A stretch of 64,000 bases of DNA from Flavobacterium restrictum (GCF_007097245.1 NZ_VJZT01000003.1:186001-250000); one strand, 5' to 3'. Shown: positions 54,910-64,000, numbered from the stretch's first letter. Made by a program: numbers and translations. The notes: generated by a model from the letters alone, not told the origin.

Positions 54910-56097
54910 TTACTTATCAAATATTTCAGCAATCATATTTTTAATTGCTGCCTCGTTTTCTTCACCACTACCTGTCCATCTACCGATGATGATTCCTTCC
55001 TTACTAATTAGAATTTTTACAGGAATTGCGGTTACAACATAGGTGTCTTCAATAGTGTTTTTATTTTCTTTTATTGATATTTGTTTCCAGATTTCAATTT
55101 TTTCTTTCTCTATGGCTTTTTTCCAAGATTGAAGATTTTCGTCTTTGGATATACTAATAAATTCCAATCCCTTATTTTTGTATTTTGTATATATTTCTTT
55201 CAGAAACGGAAAATCCTCTCTACAAGGACCGCACCAACTGGCCCAAAAATCAATTAAAACATATTGATTTTTATAGAATGAACTTAATCTAACTGTGTTA
55301 CGATTTATGTCTTTTAAAGCAAAATCTGGGGCTAAACTGCCTATTCTACTGTTTTTAAAATCAAACAGTCTTTCAGCTAATTGCTTTCCGTTATAAGATT
55401 TTTTTACTTCAGGGGCTAACTTATTGTATAAATTTTTAATTGTATCATATGGCATTTGTTCATCTTCTTCTCTTAATATTTGATATAATAAGTCAGGTGC
55501 TATAAATGAAGTTGAATTTTTTTTTATGAATTCAAGATTCAATTGCATGCTTTTTTTTCTATTTTGATCCGCCAATTGATCCCACAGTTGATTAATGGAA
55601 TCTAAGCTCTTTTGAAATTGAATTTTTAAAGAATTATCACTTGTTTCGCTTATTTTAACGGAATAAAATCTACTAGATTCTCGGATAGAATCCATTTTTT
55701 TGTGAATTTTTTCCGTTTCCGTTGTATTTTGTAATGCGTAAAATTCATCGTTCGCCTTAGAACCATTTATCACTATAGAATTCAAATCATCAAAATCGAG
55801 TTTTATATCCATTGTGCCTGGCTCTAAATAAAATATCTTTGAATTTACTTTTGTCATATAAAATTTAGGGTCAGTACAAATAATTGCTTTAGTAGGGAAA
55901 TCAATTTCTCCTTTAAATACAAATTTATTGTTATAAATCTGTGTAGATTTGGTAATGCTTTTGCCATTGACCTTATATGTCAAATAAATATTTTTTGAGT
56001 TAGCGTTTTTGGAGCAGACACCATTTAACACAAAGTTGTGCTGTGCTACTGCAATAATTGAAAAAACAAAAAAGAGAATTGAAAGTTTTAATTTCAT
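54910..56097 (-). CDS. TlpA-like thioredoxin protein with DUF4369-like N-terminus
   Basis: 395 residues. Signal peptide MKLKLSILFFVFSIIAVAQ. The N-terminal half (about 20-115) is a DUF4369-like beta domain, then a helical linker, and then an AhpC/TSA-type thioredoxin domain (about 255-395) with FALKDINRN, DFWASWCGPCREDFPFLKE (Cys-Gly-Pro-Cys) and TAIPVKILISKEG. It works in the periplasm, probably as a disulfide reductase or isomerase. In this cluster it may correct or supply disulfides for the exported peptide. A strong hairpin separates it from the peptide gene upstream. Confidence 0.88.
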   Translation of the reverse strand: MKLKLSILFFVFSIIAVAQHNFVLNGVCSKNANSKNIYLTYKVNGKSITKSTQIYNNKFVFKGEIDFPTKAIICTDPKFYMTKVNSKIFYLEPGTMDIKLDFDDLNSIVINGSKANDEFYALQNTTETEKIHKKMDSIRESSRFYSVKISETSDNSLKIQFQKSLDSINQLWDQLADQNRKKSMQLNLEFIKKNSTSFIAPDLLYQILREEDEQMPYDTIKNLYNKLAPEVKKSYNGKQLAERLFDFKNSRIGSLAPDFALKDINRNTVRLSSFYKNQYVLIDFWASWCGPCREDFPFLKEIYTKYKNKGLEFISISKDENLQSWKKAIEKEKIEIWKQISIKENKNTIEDTYVVTAIPVKILISKEGIIIGRWTGSGEENEAAIKNMIAEIFDK

Positions 56098-56124
56098 GTA
56101 TATTAATTTTAAAATTTTAATAAA

Positions 56125-56163
56125 AAAACAAGAAATCTTAATTCAATAAGATTTCTTGTTTTT
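56125..56163 (-). terminator. Hairpin between precursor-peptide gene and export operon
   Basis: AAAACAAGAAATCTTA (56125-56140) pairs perfectly with TAAGATTTCTTGTTTT (56147-56162) around 6 bases, with T-runs on both strands. For the minus-strand transcript it lies between the peptide stop and the thioredoxin gene, so the peptide can be made in excess of the export proteins through partial read-through. Confidence 0.85.
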
Positions 56164-56189
56164 AAGCCTAATTTATTGAATAATAAGCA

Positions 56190-56366
56190 CTAAGATCCAC
56201 ATGAATTGCCTTGACCACTTTTACCACCACTGCAAATATTACAACTAGAATCACAATCATATGCACTAGAACATGCGCCACATTTAGTACCACAACCTCC
56301 AGAAATCATTCTCATCTCATCTCTTTTAAGACCGTTTTTAACATCTTTTAAACTGATTTTTTTCAT
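56190..56366 (-). CDS. GG-leader precursor peptide, cysteine-rich core
   Basis: 58 residues, below usual gene-finder limits. Leader: MKKISLKDVKNGLKRDEM, ending RMISGG (24 residues). This double-glycine leader has the Leu/Lys-Asp-Val and Arg-Asp-Glu-Met pattern of Bacteroidota GG-precursors (TIGR04149-like, from memory). The 34-residue core starts at Cys and has Cys at core positions 1, 5, 8, 14, 18, 21 and 32, with Gly, Ser and Asn between them, including GGKSGQGNS. The odd cysteine number means one is unpaired or modified. The start ATG follows CTAAAAAAACATAAAAG. It heads the export operon and is the likely substrate of the C39 ABC transporter. Confidence 0.88.
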   Translation of the reverse strand: MKKISLKDVKNGLKRDEMRMISGGCGTKCGACSSAYDCDSSCNICSGGKSGQGNSCGS

Positions 56367-56443
56367 CTTTTATGTTTTTTTAGATGATTAATAAATATTT
56401 TTTTCACTTCATTAAAATTTCGAAACAATCATAAATTCAATCC

Positions 56444-56459
56444 ACCACGTGCACTTGGT
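56444..56459. promoter_or_regulatory. Imperfect 16-bp palindrome upstream of the peptide gene
   Basis: ACCACGTGCACTTGGT matches its reverse complement at 14 of 16 positions. It lies about 80 bases upstream of the peptide ATG, in the divergent region shared with the XRE gene. A regulator site is possible. Confidence 0.4.
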
Positions 56460-56521
56460 TTTTTTTATAAAACGAACGTAAGAATATTTAAGTCAAAACT
56501 AGTTAAGAATCCCCATAATCC

Positions 56522-56553
56522 TTATGCGTTTTTATGCGAATTAAGCGCATAAA
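56522..56553. promoter_or_regulatory. Three TTATGCG half-sites between peptide and regulator genes
   Basis: TTATGCG occurs at 56522-56528 and 56532-56538 in direct orientation (10-base period) and, inverted, as CGCATAA at 56546-56552. TTTATGCG-N7-CGCATAAA (56531-56553) is a perfect palindrome. It could be the operator of the XRE protein encoded just downstream. Confidence 0.5.
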
Positions 56554-56641
56554 TATAAAAGTAAAAATAAATGAAAAATCACTAATTTCCGGTATTGTAA
56601 ATGTTGTTGAGATGTACTACTATTGTAAGAAAAAAAAACAA

Positions 56642-56935
56642 ATGATTAAATCAAAATTAATTTCCGTACGAACTCAAAAAGGATTTTCGCAAGAAAAAGT
56701 AGCTGATTTAATAGGTATGGGGCAATCCAGTTACTGTAGGCGAGAGAAAGGACTTGTCTCCATTATGGACCACGAGTGGACAAAGATTGCCAAAGCATTA
56801 GGCGTAGACAAAGAGTCTATTTATGAGCAGGAAAGCAATCAATCCCACAATGTCATTCTAGAAAACATGCAAAAATATGTTGCAAGACTAGAGCAAGAAA
56901 ACCAATCCTTAAAAAAAGAAAGTGAAATTGCTTAA
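56642..56935 (+). CDS. XRE-family transcriptional regulator
   Basis: 97 residues from the ATG at 56642 (MIKSKLISVRTQKGFSQEKV). The reading frame extends upstream to 56534, but those codons cross the candidate operator. A helix-turn-helix of the Cro/C1 type covers about residues 5-57 (KGFSQEKVADLIGMGQSSYCRREKG, then HEWTKIAKALGVDKESIYE). A short coiled-coil tail (about 65-93, VILENMQKYVARLEQENQSLKKE) may serve dimerisation. It is divergent from the peptide gene and is the only regulator in the cluster, so local control is likely but inferred. Confidence 0.82.
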   Translation: MIKSKLISVRTQKGFSQEKVADLIGMGQSSYCRREKGLVSIMDHEWTKIAKALGVDKESIYEQESNQSHNVILENMQKYVARLEQENQSLKKESEIA

Positions 56936-57142
56936 TGGTTTTAGCATTTATTGTAAGGTATACCTATAAAGCCATAACGCTACTACAAGCCACCAACGGA
57001 TATCAGTAACAATCATCATAAGATGACGTGTTTTAAAAATTAGACAAAATGGAGTAATAGATTGATTTTGAACTATTATTGACACTATTGCTTCTTGTGA
57101 CTTTACGGCATTAAAACTTTCGACTTACTTACTTAAGTTCCT

Positions 57143-57175
57143 AAAAAAATTCCCCAACTGTTTTCACAATTGAGG
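57143..57175 (-). terminator. Terminator after secA
   Basis: CCCCAACTG and CAATTGAGG (57152-57175) pair with wobbles around TTTTCA. On the minus strand they are followed by a seven-base T-run at 57149-57143. Confidence 0.65.
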
Positions 57176-57204
57176 ATATTTTAAGTAGTATTACAATTCA
57201 AAAA

Positions 57205-60200
57205 TTAGTCATTTACCAGCACCCATTGTCCTGTTGCTAATAAACTTTCGGCTTTTTTAAATTTCATGCTTTCCGTTTTTCCTGTAGCTACTTGCTTTAT
57301 AGTAACCGTGTCGTTGCGGTTAATTTTTGGCATGTCTCTCACGATAGTTTCGGTTACTTGGCGTTGTTGGGTTTCGCCAGCTTCCCTGTTCGCACTTTGG
57401 CTATTAGGAATTTCGTCTTTGTTTAACTGATACTCCTCGTCATAACGAACTTCTTTTGCTTCTTGAATGTGTTGGTTTTCTTGAGCAGGTAAATCGCCTT
57501 TGAACAAGAACGAAATCACTTCTTTATTGACATTGTCCAGCATAGAACGGAACAGGTTAAAGGCCTCTAATTTATAAATGAGCAACGGATCTTTTTGCTC
57601 ATGAACTGCTAGTTGAACAGATTGTTTCAACTCGTCCATTTTGCGTAAATGCTTTTTCCAAGCTTCATCCACAATAGACAAAGTGATATTTTTCTCGAAA
57701 TCGGCTACTAGTTGTGCCCCTTCGGTTTCGTAGGCTTTCTTTAAATCCGTAACCACACTCAATGATTTTATCCCATCGGTAAACGGAACAACAATACGTT
57801 CGAATTGGTTGCCTTTGTCTTCGTAAACGTTTTTGATGATAGGAAAAGCTTCTCTAGCGCTTCTCTCGGTTTTTTGGGTATAAAATTCTAATGTGGCTTT
57901 GTAAATTTTACCAGTTAATTCCATTTCGGTCAGTTTGCTAAACTCACTTTCGGTAACAGGCGATATGATCGAGAAATACCGAATCAAATCAAATTCGAAA
58001 TTCTTGAAATCGTTGGTCACTTTATTTTGATCTACAATCAATTCGCAAGTGTCATAAAGCATGTTGGCAATGTCTAATTTCAAACGTTCGCCAAACAACG
58101 CGTGACGGCGGCGTTTGTACACCACTTCCCGTTGGGCATTCATCACGTCATCATACTCTAATAAACGTTTACGAACACCAAAATTGTTTTCCTCTACTTT
58201 TTTCTGTGCGCGCTCAATAGACTTGGTCATCATAGAATGCTGAATCACTTCGCCTTCCTGTAATCCCATTCTGTCCATTACTTTGGCCACTCGCTCGGAG
58301 CCAAACAAACGCATCAAATTGTCTTCAAGTGAAACATAGAATTGGGAACTTCCTGGATCTCCTTGACGACCTGCACGACCACGCAACTGTCTATCCACAC
58401 GGCGCGAATCATGACGCTCTGTTCCTACAATGGCAAGTCCTCCAGCGGCTTTGACCTCTGGCGATAACTTGATATCGGTACCACGACCCGCCATATTGGT
58501 AGCGATAGTAACAACTCCTGATTTTCCTGCTTCTTCTACGATTTGAGCTTCTTGTTTGTGCATTTTGGCATTCAAAACATTGTGCGCTACACCACGCATT
58601 TTGAGCATTCGGCTTAATAATTCCGAAATTTCTACGGATGTTGTTCCAATAAGTACCGGCCTTCCAGCTTTAGACAATTCGGTTACATCTTCGATTACGG
58701 CATTGAATTTTTCACGAGTAGTTTTATAAATAAAATCCTCTTTGTCAATACGCGCCATTCCTCTGTTGGTTGGAATTTCGACTACGTCTAGTTTGTATAT
58801 TTGCCATAACTCACCGGCTTCGGTAACGGCAGTTCCAGTCATACCGCCCAATTTGCTGTACATTCTGAAATAATTTTGCAAGGTTACCGTAGCAAATGTT
58901 TGTGTGGCGGCTTCGATTTTTACGTTTTCTTTGGCTTCAATAGCTTGATGCAATCCATCCGAATAACGGCGACCATCCATGATACGCCCCGTTTGCTCAT
59001 CGACAATCATGATTTTGTTGTCCATGATTACGTATTCTACATCTTTTTCAAAAAGAGAATAGGCTTTCAACAGTTGCGTTAAAGTATGAATACGCTCGCT
59101 TTTGATTCCAAAATCTTGAAACAAACGCTCTTTCTCTTCGGCTTCGGTGTCTTTGTCTAGTTTTTTCTTTTCGATAGCGGCAATTTCAGTTCCAATGTCT
59201 GGAAGCACAAAAAAGTCAGCATCGGTATCTCCAGAAAGGAATTTGATTCCGTTATCAGTCAATTCGACTTGATTGTTTTTTTCTTCAATCACAAAATACA
59301 AGGCCTCGTCAATCTTATGCATCTCGCGATTGTTGTCTTGCATGTAGGTATTTTCGGTTTTTTGAAGCAATTGTTTGATGCCTTCTTCACTCAAAAACTT
59401 AATCAATGCTTTGTTTCTAGGCAAACTTCTATACGCTCTCAATAATAAAATCCCCCCTTCTTTGGTATTTCCTTCTTTAATTAATTTTTTGGCTTCTGAT
59501 AAAAATCCATTCGCCAATTGGCGTTGTAAATTAACCAGATTTTCTATTTTTGGTTTCAACTCATTAAACTCATGACGATCTCCTTGTGGTACAGGCCCTG
59601 AAATAATAAGTGGTGTACGTGCATCATCAATCAACACCGAATCGACTTCATCGACAATAGCATAATTGTGTTTGCGTTGCACCAAATCCGCTGGCGAATG
59701 CGCCATATTATCTCTCAAATAATCAAAACCAAACTCGTTATTGGTACCATAAGTGATGTCAGCATCGTAAGCGTTTTTGCGCCCTTCGGAGTTGGGTTGG
59801 TGGTTGTCAATACAATCCACAGTCAAACCGTGAAATTCAAATAAAGGTGCTTTCCAGGTACTATCCCGTTTAGCCAAATAGTCATTTACAGTTACTAAAT
59901 GCACGCCGTTTCCAGTCAAAGCATTCAAGTACAACGGCAAAGTAGCCACGAGTGTTTTTCCTTCACCAGTTTGCATTTCGGCAATTTTACCTTCGTGCAA
60001 GACCATACCACCTATTAATTGTACGTCATAATGAATCATGTCCCAAGTAATTTCTTTACCTGCGGCATTCCAAGTATTGGCCCAATTGGCCGTATCGTTT
60101 ACGAGTGTAATGTAACTTTTTGTAGCCGAAAGTTCTCTATCCTTGGCTGTTGCTGTAACGGATATTGTTGTATTTTCTTTGAAACGTCTAGCGGTTTCTT

Positions 60201-60549
60201 TGACTACCGAAAAGGCTTCGGGAAGAATTTCTAGCAGTGTTTTTTCGGAGATTTCGTAGGCTTCTTTTTCTAGCGCATCAATAGCAATGTAAATGTCTTC
60301 GCGCTTGTCAATGTCTTCAATGGTTTCAACCTCGGCTTGCAGTCCTGCGATTTTGGCATCTTTTTCGGCACGAGCTTGTTTTATTTTTTCTTTAAAAAAA
60401 ACGGTTCTGGCTCTCAACTCATCATGCGACAAGGCTTGTAGCGTTTTTTCAAAAGTTTTTATTTTGTTTAAATAGGGTTGTAACGCTTTGACATCTTTTT
60501 GTGATTTATCACCTACAAAGACTTTTAATATGCTGTTTATGAAACTCAT
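57205..60549 (-). CDS. secA: Preprotein translocase ATPase subunit
   Basis: 1114 residues. SecA drives export of unfolded preproteins through SecYEG. Walker [18 protein letters not shown], the DEAD-like box [36 protein letters not shown], and [32 protein letters not shown] are all intact. It is about 200 residues longer than E. coli SecA, with an insertion after the first nucleotide-binding part (about 315-420) as in other Bacteroidota. The C-terminus ends [20 protein letters not shown] without the usual zinc-binding Cys cluster, so a SecB-binding zinc tail is absent. It is preceded by a DUF2795 gene with its own terminator. Confidence 0.94.
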   Translation of the reverse strand: MSFINSILKVFVGDKSQKDVKALQPYLNKIKTFEKTLQALSHDELRARTVFFKEKIKQARAEKDAKIAGLQAEVETIEDIDKREDIYIAIDALEKEAYEISEKTLLEILPEAFSVVKETARRFKENTTISVTATAKDRELSATKSYITLVNDTANWANTWNAAGKEITWDMIHYDVQLIGGMVLHEGKIAEMQTGEGKTLVATLPLYLNALTGNGVHLVTVNDYLAKRDSTWKAPLFEFHGLTVDCIDNHQPNSEGRKNAYDADITYGTNNEFGFDYLRDNMAHSPADLVQRKHNYAIVDEVDSVLIDDARTPLIISGPVPQGDRHEFNELKPKIENLVNLQRQLANGFLSEAKKLIKEGNTKEGGILLLRAYRSLPRNKALIKFLSEEGIKQLLQKTENTYMQDNNREMHKIDEALYFVIEEKNNQVELTDNGIKFLSGDTDADFFVLPDIGTEIAAIEKKKLDKDTEAEEKERLFQDFGIKSERIHTLTQLLKAYSLFEKDVEYVIMDNKIMIVDEQTGRIMDGRRYSDGLHQAIEAKENVKIEAATQTFATVTLQNYFRMYSKLGGMTGTAVTEAGELWQIYKLDVVEIPTNRGMARIDKEDFIYKTTREKFNAVIEDVTELSKAGRPVLIGTTSVEISELLSRMLKMRGVAHNVLNAKMHKQEAQIVEEAGKSGVVTIATNMAGRGTDIKLSPEVKAAGGLAIVGTERHDSRRVDRQLRGRAGRQGDPGSSQFYVSLEDNLMRLFGSERVAKVMDRMGLQEGEVIQHSMMTKSIERAQKKVEENNFGVRKRLLEYDDVMNAQREVVYKRRRHALFGERLKLDIANMLYDTCELIVDQNKVTNDFKNFEFDLIRYFSIISPVTESEFSKLTEMELTGKIYKATLEFYTQKTERSAREAFPIIKNVYEDKGNQFERIVVPFTDGIKSLSVVTDLKKAYETEGAQLVADFEKNITLSIVDEAWKKHLRKMDELKQSVQLAVHEQKDPLLIYKLEAFNLFRSMLDNVNKEVISFLFKGDLPAQENQHIQEAKEVRYDEEYQLNKDEIPNSQSANREAGETQQRQVTETIVRDMPKINRNDTVTIKQVATGKTESMKFKKAESLLATGQWVLVND

Positions 60550-60590
60550 GATATAGTTGTATTTCTATTTTTATAACTGTGTAAATTTAA

Positions 60591-60623
60591 CCAAAAAAAA
60601 AGCCTCTTTTGAGACTTTTTCTT
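60591..60623 (-). terminator. Terminator after the DUF2795 gene
   Basis: AAAAAGCCTC and GAGACTTTTT pair around TTTT (one wobble). The A-run on the plus strand at 60593-60602 gives the T-run on the minus strand. Confidence 0.75.
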
Positions 60624-60633
60624 GGGTTATTTT

Positions 60634-60855
60634 TTAATATTCATCCTCATTCCAAAGATAATCTTCATCGGTAGGATAATCAGGCCAAATTTCTTCCATT
60701 GATTCGTATATCTCGCCTTCATCTTCAATAGATTGTAGGTTTTCCACCACTTCTAATGGAGCTCCTGCTCTAATAGCGTAGTCGATAAGTTCGTCTTTGT
60801 TAGCAGGCCACGGTGCATCACTTAAATAGGATGCTAATTCTAATGTCCAATACAT
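60634..60855 (-). CDS. DUF2795 family small protein
   Basis: 73 residues. MYWTLELASYLSDAPWPANKDELIDYAIRAGAPLEVVENLQSIEDEGEIYESMEEIWPDYPTDEDY has the DUF2795 pattern (about residues 4-45: L.. L...PWPA.K.ELI.YA...GAP..V...L..L.D), with an acidic C-terminal tail. It is soluble and of unknown role. The DUF2795 fold has been compared with small RNA- or protein-binding domains, but that gives no function. It lies 84 bases upstream of secA. Confidence 0.85.
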   Translation of the reverse strand: MYWTLELASYLSDAPWPANKDELIDYAIRAGAPLEVVENLQSIEDEGEIYESMEEIWPDYPTDEDYLWNEDEY

Positions 60856-60945
60856 CTGTTGTCGATTTAGTTTTGTGCAAAAATAAATTTTTTACTGAAA
60901 AAGACAAGTAAAAAATGATTTATTTTATGTTAAAGTTAAGAACGT

Positions 60946-61097
60946 ATTTTTGATTGCTGATTTTTGATTTCGGATTAACGATTTTTGATTTAAAAAATGA
61001 TGTTTTACAGGTTTAAATTGTGTGATTATTTTACTAAATATAATTTTTGATCTTTCATAAATCTGAAATCAAAAATCGTTAATCTTCAATCTGAAAT
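60946..61097. repeat. Inverted AT-rich repeat (GATTTTTGATTT / AAATCAAAAATC)
   Basis: GGATTAACGATTTTTGATTT (near 60971) and AAATCAAAAATCGTTAATC (near 61067) are inverted copies with few differences. A similar low-complexity block of GATTTTAGA units fills 61670-61740. These spacers hold no gene. Confidence 0.65.
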
Positions 61098-61098
61098 C

Positions 61099-61668
61099 TT
61101 ACTTCCTTGGAATCCATTTTACCTCCTCGGCTTTGAGGTCAAAAGACAACTTTCGTGCCAATACAAAAAGGTAGTCAGAAAGTCGGTTTAAGTACTTGAT
61201 TGTAATCTCGGCAACGGGTTCGTTATGACTTAAATGGACTGCTAGTCGCTCGGCACGGCGGCAAACGCAGCGTGCTATATGACAATATGACACGGTTTGA
61301 TGACCGCCTGGTAGTACAAAATGAGTCATTGGCGGAAGCGATTCTTCCATATTGTCGATTTCGGTTTCTAATAAGGTAATATCGGTTTCAAGAATTCCGA
61401 GATTTTTAAGCCGAAGTTCCCCATTTTTTAGTACTTCTTTTTCGGGTGGAGTTGCCAATATGGCGCCTACGGTAAACAAGCGATCTTGAATTTCGATCAG
61501 TATTTCTTTGTAATGGGAATTCATTTCTTGATCCCGAATGAGTCCTATATACGAATTAAGTTCATCAACAGTGCCGTAACTTTCTATGCGGGCATGATCT
61601 TTTGGCACACGTGTTCCACCAAAAAGTGCTGTGGTGCCATTATCACCAGTTTTGGTATATACTTTCAT
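61099..61668 (-). CDS. ATP:cob(I)alamin adenosyltransferase, PduO type
   Basis: 189 residues. It adds the adenosyl group of ATP to cob(I)alamin to make coenzyme B12. The N-terminus KVYTKTGDNGTTALFGGTRVPKDHARIESYGTVDELNSYIGLIRDQ holds the ATP-binding loop. HFVLPGGHQTVSYCHIARCVCRRAERLAV and NRLSDYLFVLARKL are further PduO motifs. The presence of this enzyme suggests the cell uses adenosylcobalamin, but no B12-dependent mutase is in view. It stands 74 bases from the ABC ATPase gene. Confidence 0.92.
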   Translation of the reverse strand: MKVYTKTGDNGTTALFGGTRVPKDHARIESYGTVDELNSYIGLIRDQEMNSHYKEILIEIQDRLFTVGAILATPPEKEVLKNGELRLKNLGILETDITLLETEIDNMEESLPPMTHFVLPGGHQTVSYCHIARCVCRRAERLAVHLSHNEPVAEITIKYLNRLSDYLFVLARKLSFDLKAEEVKWIPRK

Positions 61669-61742
61669 TTTTAGATTTTAGAGTTCTGATTTTAGAGTTT
61701 TGATTTTAGATTCAATCTGAAATCTAAAATCTGCAATCTAAA

Positions 61743-62429
61743 CTATTTTGTGATGTCGCTTTCTATCAATCCATCACGCAAACGGATGATTCTATGGGCA
61801 TATTCGGCAATTTCTTCTTCGTGGGTTACTAGGATTACGGTGTTGCCTTGGGCATGGATATCGCCAAAAAGTTTCATGATTTCGAGAGACGTTTTGCTGT
61901 CCAGATTTCCAGTGGGCTCATCGGCAAGGATAATCGAGGGTTTGTTGACCAAGGCTCTGGCAATAGCAACTCGCTGGCGTTGTCCTCCCGAAAGCTGGTT
62001 GGGTTGGTGATCCATTCGATCAGCAAGGTTGACTTGTTTAAGTACTTCGGTGGCACGAATGTTTCGTTCGGATTTAGAAAATCCTGCATAAATCATAGGC
62101 AAAGCAACATTATCTAACGCCGTTGTTCGAGGCAAAAGGTTGAAGGTTTGAAAAACAAATCCAATTTCTTTGTTCCTAATTTCGGCCAATTCATCATCTT
62201 TCATGTGACTTACATTTTTTCCATTGAGGATATAAGTTCCTGATGTTGGCGTGTCCAAACAACCTAATAAATTCATTAATGTTGATTTTCCTGAACCAGA
62301 GGGGCCCATTAAGGCTACGTATTCTCCTTTATTTATCTCTAAATCAATGCCTTTTAGAACATATACAATTTCGTTACCGAGCACAAAATCTCGTTTGATA
62401 TTGGTAATTTTTATAAGTGGGTTTGCCAT
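61743..62429 (-). CDS. ABC transporter ATP-binding protein (LolD/MacB type)
   Basis: 228 residues, a single nucleotide-binding domain. Walker [17 protein letters not shown]-loop FQTFNLLP, signature [16 protein letters not shown] and Walker [14 protein letters not shown], with the switch His in ILVTHEEE. This subgroup pairs with MacB- or LolCE-like permeases for lipoprotein release or macrolide and peptide export. No permease gene is adjacent, so its partner is elsewhere. A regulator or adaptor is also absent here. Confidence 0.9.
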   Translation of the reverse strand: MANPLIKITNIKRDFVLGNEIVYVLKGIDLEINKGEYVALMGPSGSGKSTLMNLLGCLDTPTSGTYILNGKNVSHMKDDELAEIRNKEIGFVFQTFNLLPRTTALDNVALPMIYAGFSKSERNIRATEVLKQVNLADRMDHQPNQLSGGQRQRVAIARALVNKPSIILADEPTGNLDSKTSLEIMKLFGDIHAQGNTVILVTHEEEIAEYAHRIIRLRDGLIESDITK

Positions 62430-62750
62430 TAGAACAGGTACTTGATGAGTTGTTTTTTAGATTTTAAAAGTACAAAAGACTTTTGAATTAACCATAAGTA
62501 GTTTAAAATAGATTTTTGTTACAAGGAGATGTTTTCAAAATAGGGTTTAGTAGCAATTGGGTTGTTGTTTTGGAATAAAGAACGAGTAGATACAACTATA
62601 TGTAAACAGTATTGGTATAAAAGGCAATGCGGTACGAAATGACTGTTTTATTGCACAATTAATGGGATTAGTTTCATAATTTTTGGTTTAAAATTTAATA
62701 GGTATAGTCTTGAATTACATTTACTTAATAATATTTAAAACCAGAAAATT

Positions 62751-63428
62751 ATGAAAAGTTCAAAATTATTTTTAGGAATAGCGGTAGTCGCTTTAGGATT
62801 TGTGTCTTGTAAGGATGAGAAAGAAATCAAAGCTCAAAAAGCAGTCGATACCTACGTGATGTATGTAGATTCATTAGGAAATACGGCCACATTAGACAAT
62901 AACGGCAACTGGCAAGCGATTGATGCCGAATATGAAATGCGAAGCGTTGTTGCTGACTCTGCCATTGCCAATTTAAAAGATAAAATTGCTGCTCAAGAGC
63001 GTATTGATGCTAGTAGAGCAAAATATGCCGCATTAAAAGCAAAAGTAGAAGCCGAAATGGCAGCCAAAAAAGTAGTTGTTGTTGCTGCCGTTGGACCAAA
63101 ACAAAAATTGAGAAATACACTTTTTGGCGAAGGTAAAGTGGGTGATGACATGAACTTTAGCTGGGTAAATAAAGATAATATTTTGAGAGTATATGATGCT
63201 TTTTTTCAATCGTATAAGGACAACAAACATAATTTTTCGAGAGAAGATTATGACGAAGTAAAGGTCATGTACGAAGGATTGGATAGCCGAAAAAATACTG
63301 TTGAAAATGAAGGACTAACTTCCGAAGATAATGCTAAAATTGCTTCTATAAAATTCAAATTTGCGCCCATGTTTAAAATCAATAGAATAGGAGCCAAATC
63401 ATCTGAAATGGAAAAAGCGAAACAATAA
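62751..63428 (+). CDS. Lipoprotein, function unknown
   Basis: 225 residues. Signal peptide with lipobox ALGFVSCKDEKE (Cys about residue 21). The mature part is charged and helical (KDKIAAQERIDASRAKYAALKAKVEAEMAAKK at about 75-110), followed by a Val/Ala stretch and a second region with NKDNILRVYDAFFQSYKDNKHNFSREDYDEVKVMYEGLDSRKNTVE. I do not know the family. The 321-base gap upstream (62430-62750) holds only AT-rich DNA and a weak promoter. A hairpin terminator follows. Confidence 0.7.
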   Translation: MKSSKLFLGIAVVALGFVSCKDEKEIKAQKAVDTYVMYVDSLGNTATLDNNGNWQAIDAEYEMRSVVADSAIANLKDKIAAQERIDASRAKYAALKAKVEAEMAAKKVVVVAAVGPKQKLRNTLFGEGKVGDDMNFSWVNKDNILRVYDAFFQSYKDNKHNFSREDYDEVKVMYEGLDSRKNTVENEGLTSEDNAKIASIKFKFAPMFKINRIGAKSSEMEKAKQ

Positions 63429-63450
63429 TTAATTACTAATTCAAGGAGAG

Positions 63451-63481
63451 ATGACAGTCAGCAATGGCTGTCATTTTTTTT
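63451..63481 (+). terminator. Terminator between convergent genes
   Basis: ATGACAG (63451-63457) pairs with CTGTCAT (63468-63474) across an additional weak inner stem, followed by eight T's. Confidence 0.8.
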
Positions 63482-64000
63482 TACACTCGAATGATAAAAT
63501 GTTCCTTGGGTTGTTCGCGTCTAAAGAAAATCAATCCCCACTGAAAAGTGTCAATGGTTACGGTTACTTTGGGATGTTTTTTAATCATTTCCCATGCGGC
63601 TTCCATTTCAGGCGACCAATGAATATCATCAAAAATCCAAACAGCATCATTGGAAATCGTAGACAATAACAGTTCAAAATAATCCAAAGTGGCTTTTTTG
63701 GAATGGTTGCCATCAAAATAAATTAGTTGGTAGTTGATCGTTGATGGTTGATCGTTTTTAAAATAACTATTAAATTCGGTTACAACCAAATTGACATTTT
63801 TGATATTGAATTTTTGTAATTGCAATTGACATTGATTTGCTGTATTTGGACAACCTTCTAACGTAGTAATTTCAGCTTTTGGATTTCCCAAAGCCAACGC
63901 AACAGTTGCCAATCCTAACGAAGTCCCAATTTCTAAAATAGTTTCTGGCTGAAAATAATTGACAATTATAAACAATAATTCCGCACGTTTTGGGCTAATT
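63481..64000 (-). CDS. Class I SAM-dependent methyltransferase, C-terminal part (5' end outside window)
   Basis: The frame stays open to base 64000, so the gene begins beyond the window. The upstream codons read ISPKRAELL just before FIIVNYFQPETILEIGTSLGLATVAL. The SAM-binding Gly motif (EIGTSLG) is in that stretch, and the acidic LIYFDGNHSKKATLDYFE and DDIHWSPEMEAAWEMIKKHP motifs follow. This resembles O-methyltransferase/class I folds. The substrate is not readable. Confidence 0.85.
   Translation of the reverse strand, partial: ISPKRAELLFIIVNYFQPETILEIGTSLGLATVALALGNPKAEITTLEGCPNTANQCQLQLQKFNIKNVNLVVTEFNSYFKNDQPSTINYQLIYFDGNHSKKATLDYFELLLSTISNDAVWIFDDIHWSPEMEAAWEMIKKHPKVTVTIDTFQWGLIFFRREQPKEHFIIRV

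Overview
The window looks like chromosome of a Flavobacterium-like member of the Bacteroidota. It is AT-rich. Several genes have the Bacteroidota promoter element TAnnTTTG (best at the two TonB-receptor genes, pyrD, the HMG-CoA-lyase-like gene, guaB and trmH). Family content also fits: TonB-dependent receptors, DUF5723, DUF1573, a long PurM, and a GG-leader peptide with a C39-peptidase ABC transporter. I see no rRNA, tRNA, CRISPR array, prophage or insertion sequence. Most of it is core genome sprinkled with short palindromic intergenic repeats.

Layout. 1-6.2 kb: end of a MATE exporter, a prohibitin-like protein, an LTA-synthase-type enzyme, an AEC carrier and a fosmidomycin-resistance-type MFS pump. 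6.5-9.1 kb: purM and small genes on either side. 9.1-15.7 kb: an iron-type module of two TonB receptors, each followed by a PepSY membrane protein, with near-identical promoter/operator DNA. 15.7-19 kb: a two-gene exported-protein module of unknown function. 19-33.6 kb: valS (carrying an in-frame palindromic repeat), a DUF1573 protein, a retropepsin/PDZ protein, an aminotransferase, folE, cysS, yidD, lgt, a lysine-rich histone-like protein, pepT and a large SPFH protein. 33.8-46.9 kb: a nuclease-like orphan, pyrD, an HMG-CoA-lyase-like enzyme, a lipoprotein/DUF5723 pair, guaB, a KefB-type antiporter, purB, a sirtuin and trmH. 47-57 kb: a 21-bp tandem array and a peptide-export cluster. 57-64 kb: secA, a DUF2795 protein, a cobalamin adenosyltransferase, an ABC ATPase, a lipoprotein and the end of a methyltransferase gene.

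The most interesting system is at 48.2-56.9 kb. A 58-codon gene at 56190-56366 (minus) encodes a peptide with a double-glycine leader and a 34-residue core containing seven cysteines. Behind it on the same strand lie a TlpA-like thioredoxin, a VKOR-DsbA fusion, a glycosyltransferase-like protein with a DGD motif, a C39-peptidase ABC exporter and a HlyD-type adaptor. A divergent XRE regulator sits upstream. I read this as a bacteriocin-like system making a disulfide-rich, possibly glycosylated, secreted peptide. That function is inference; the gene order and motifs are visible in the sequence.

A second notable signal is a cloverleaf-like palindromic repeat inserted in frame in valS. A third is a nine-unit, indel-free 21-bp repeat array whose minus-strand frame stays open throughout. 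Several families of dispersed palindromic elements recur in intergenic DNA.
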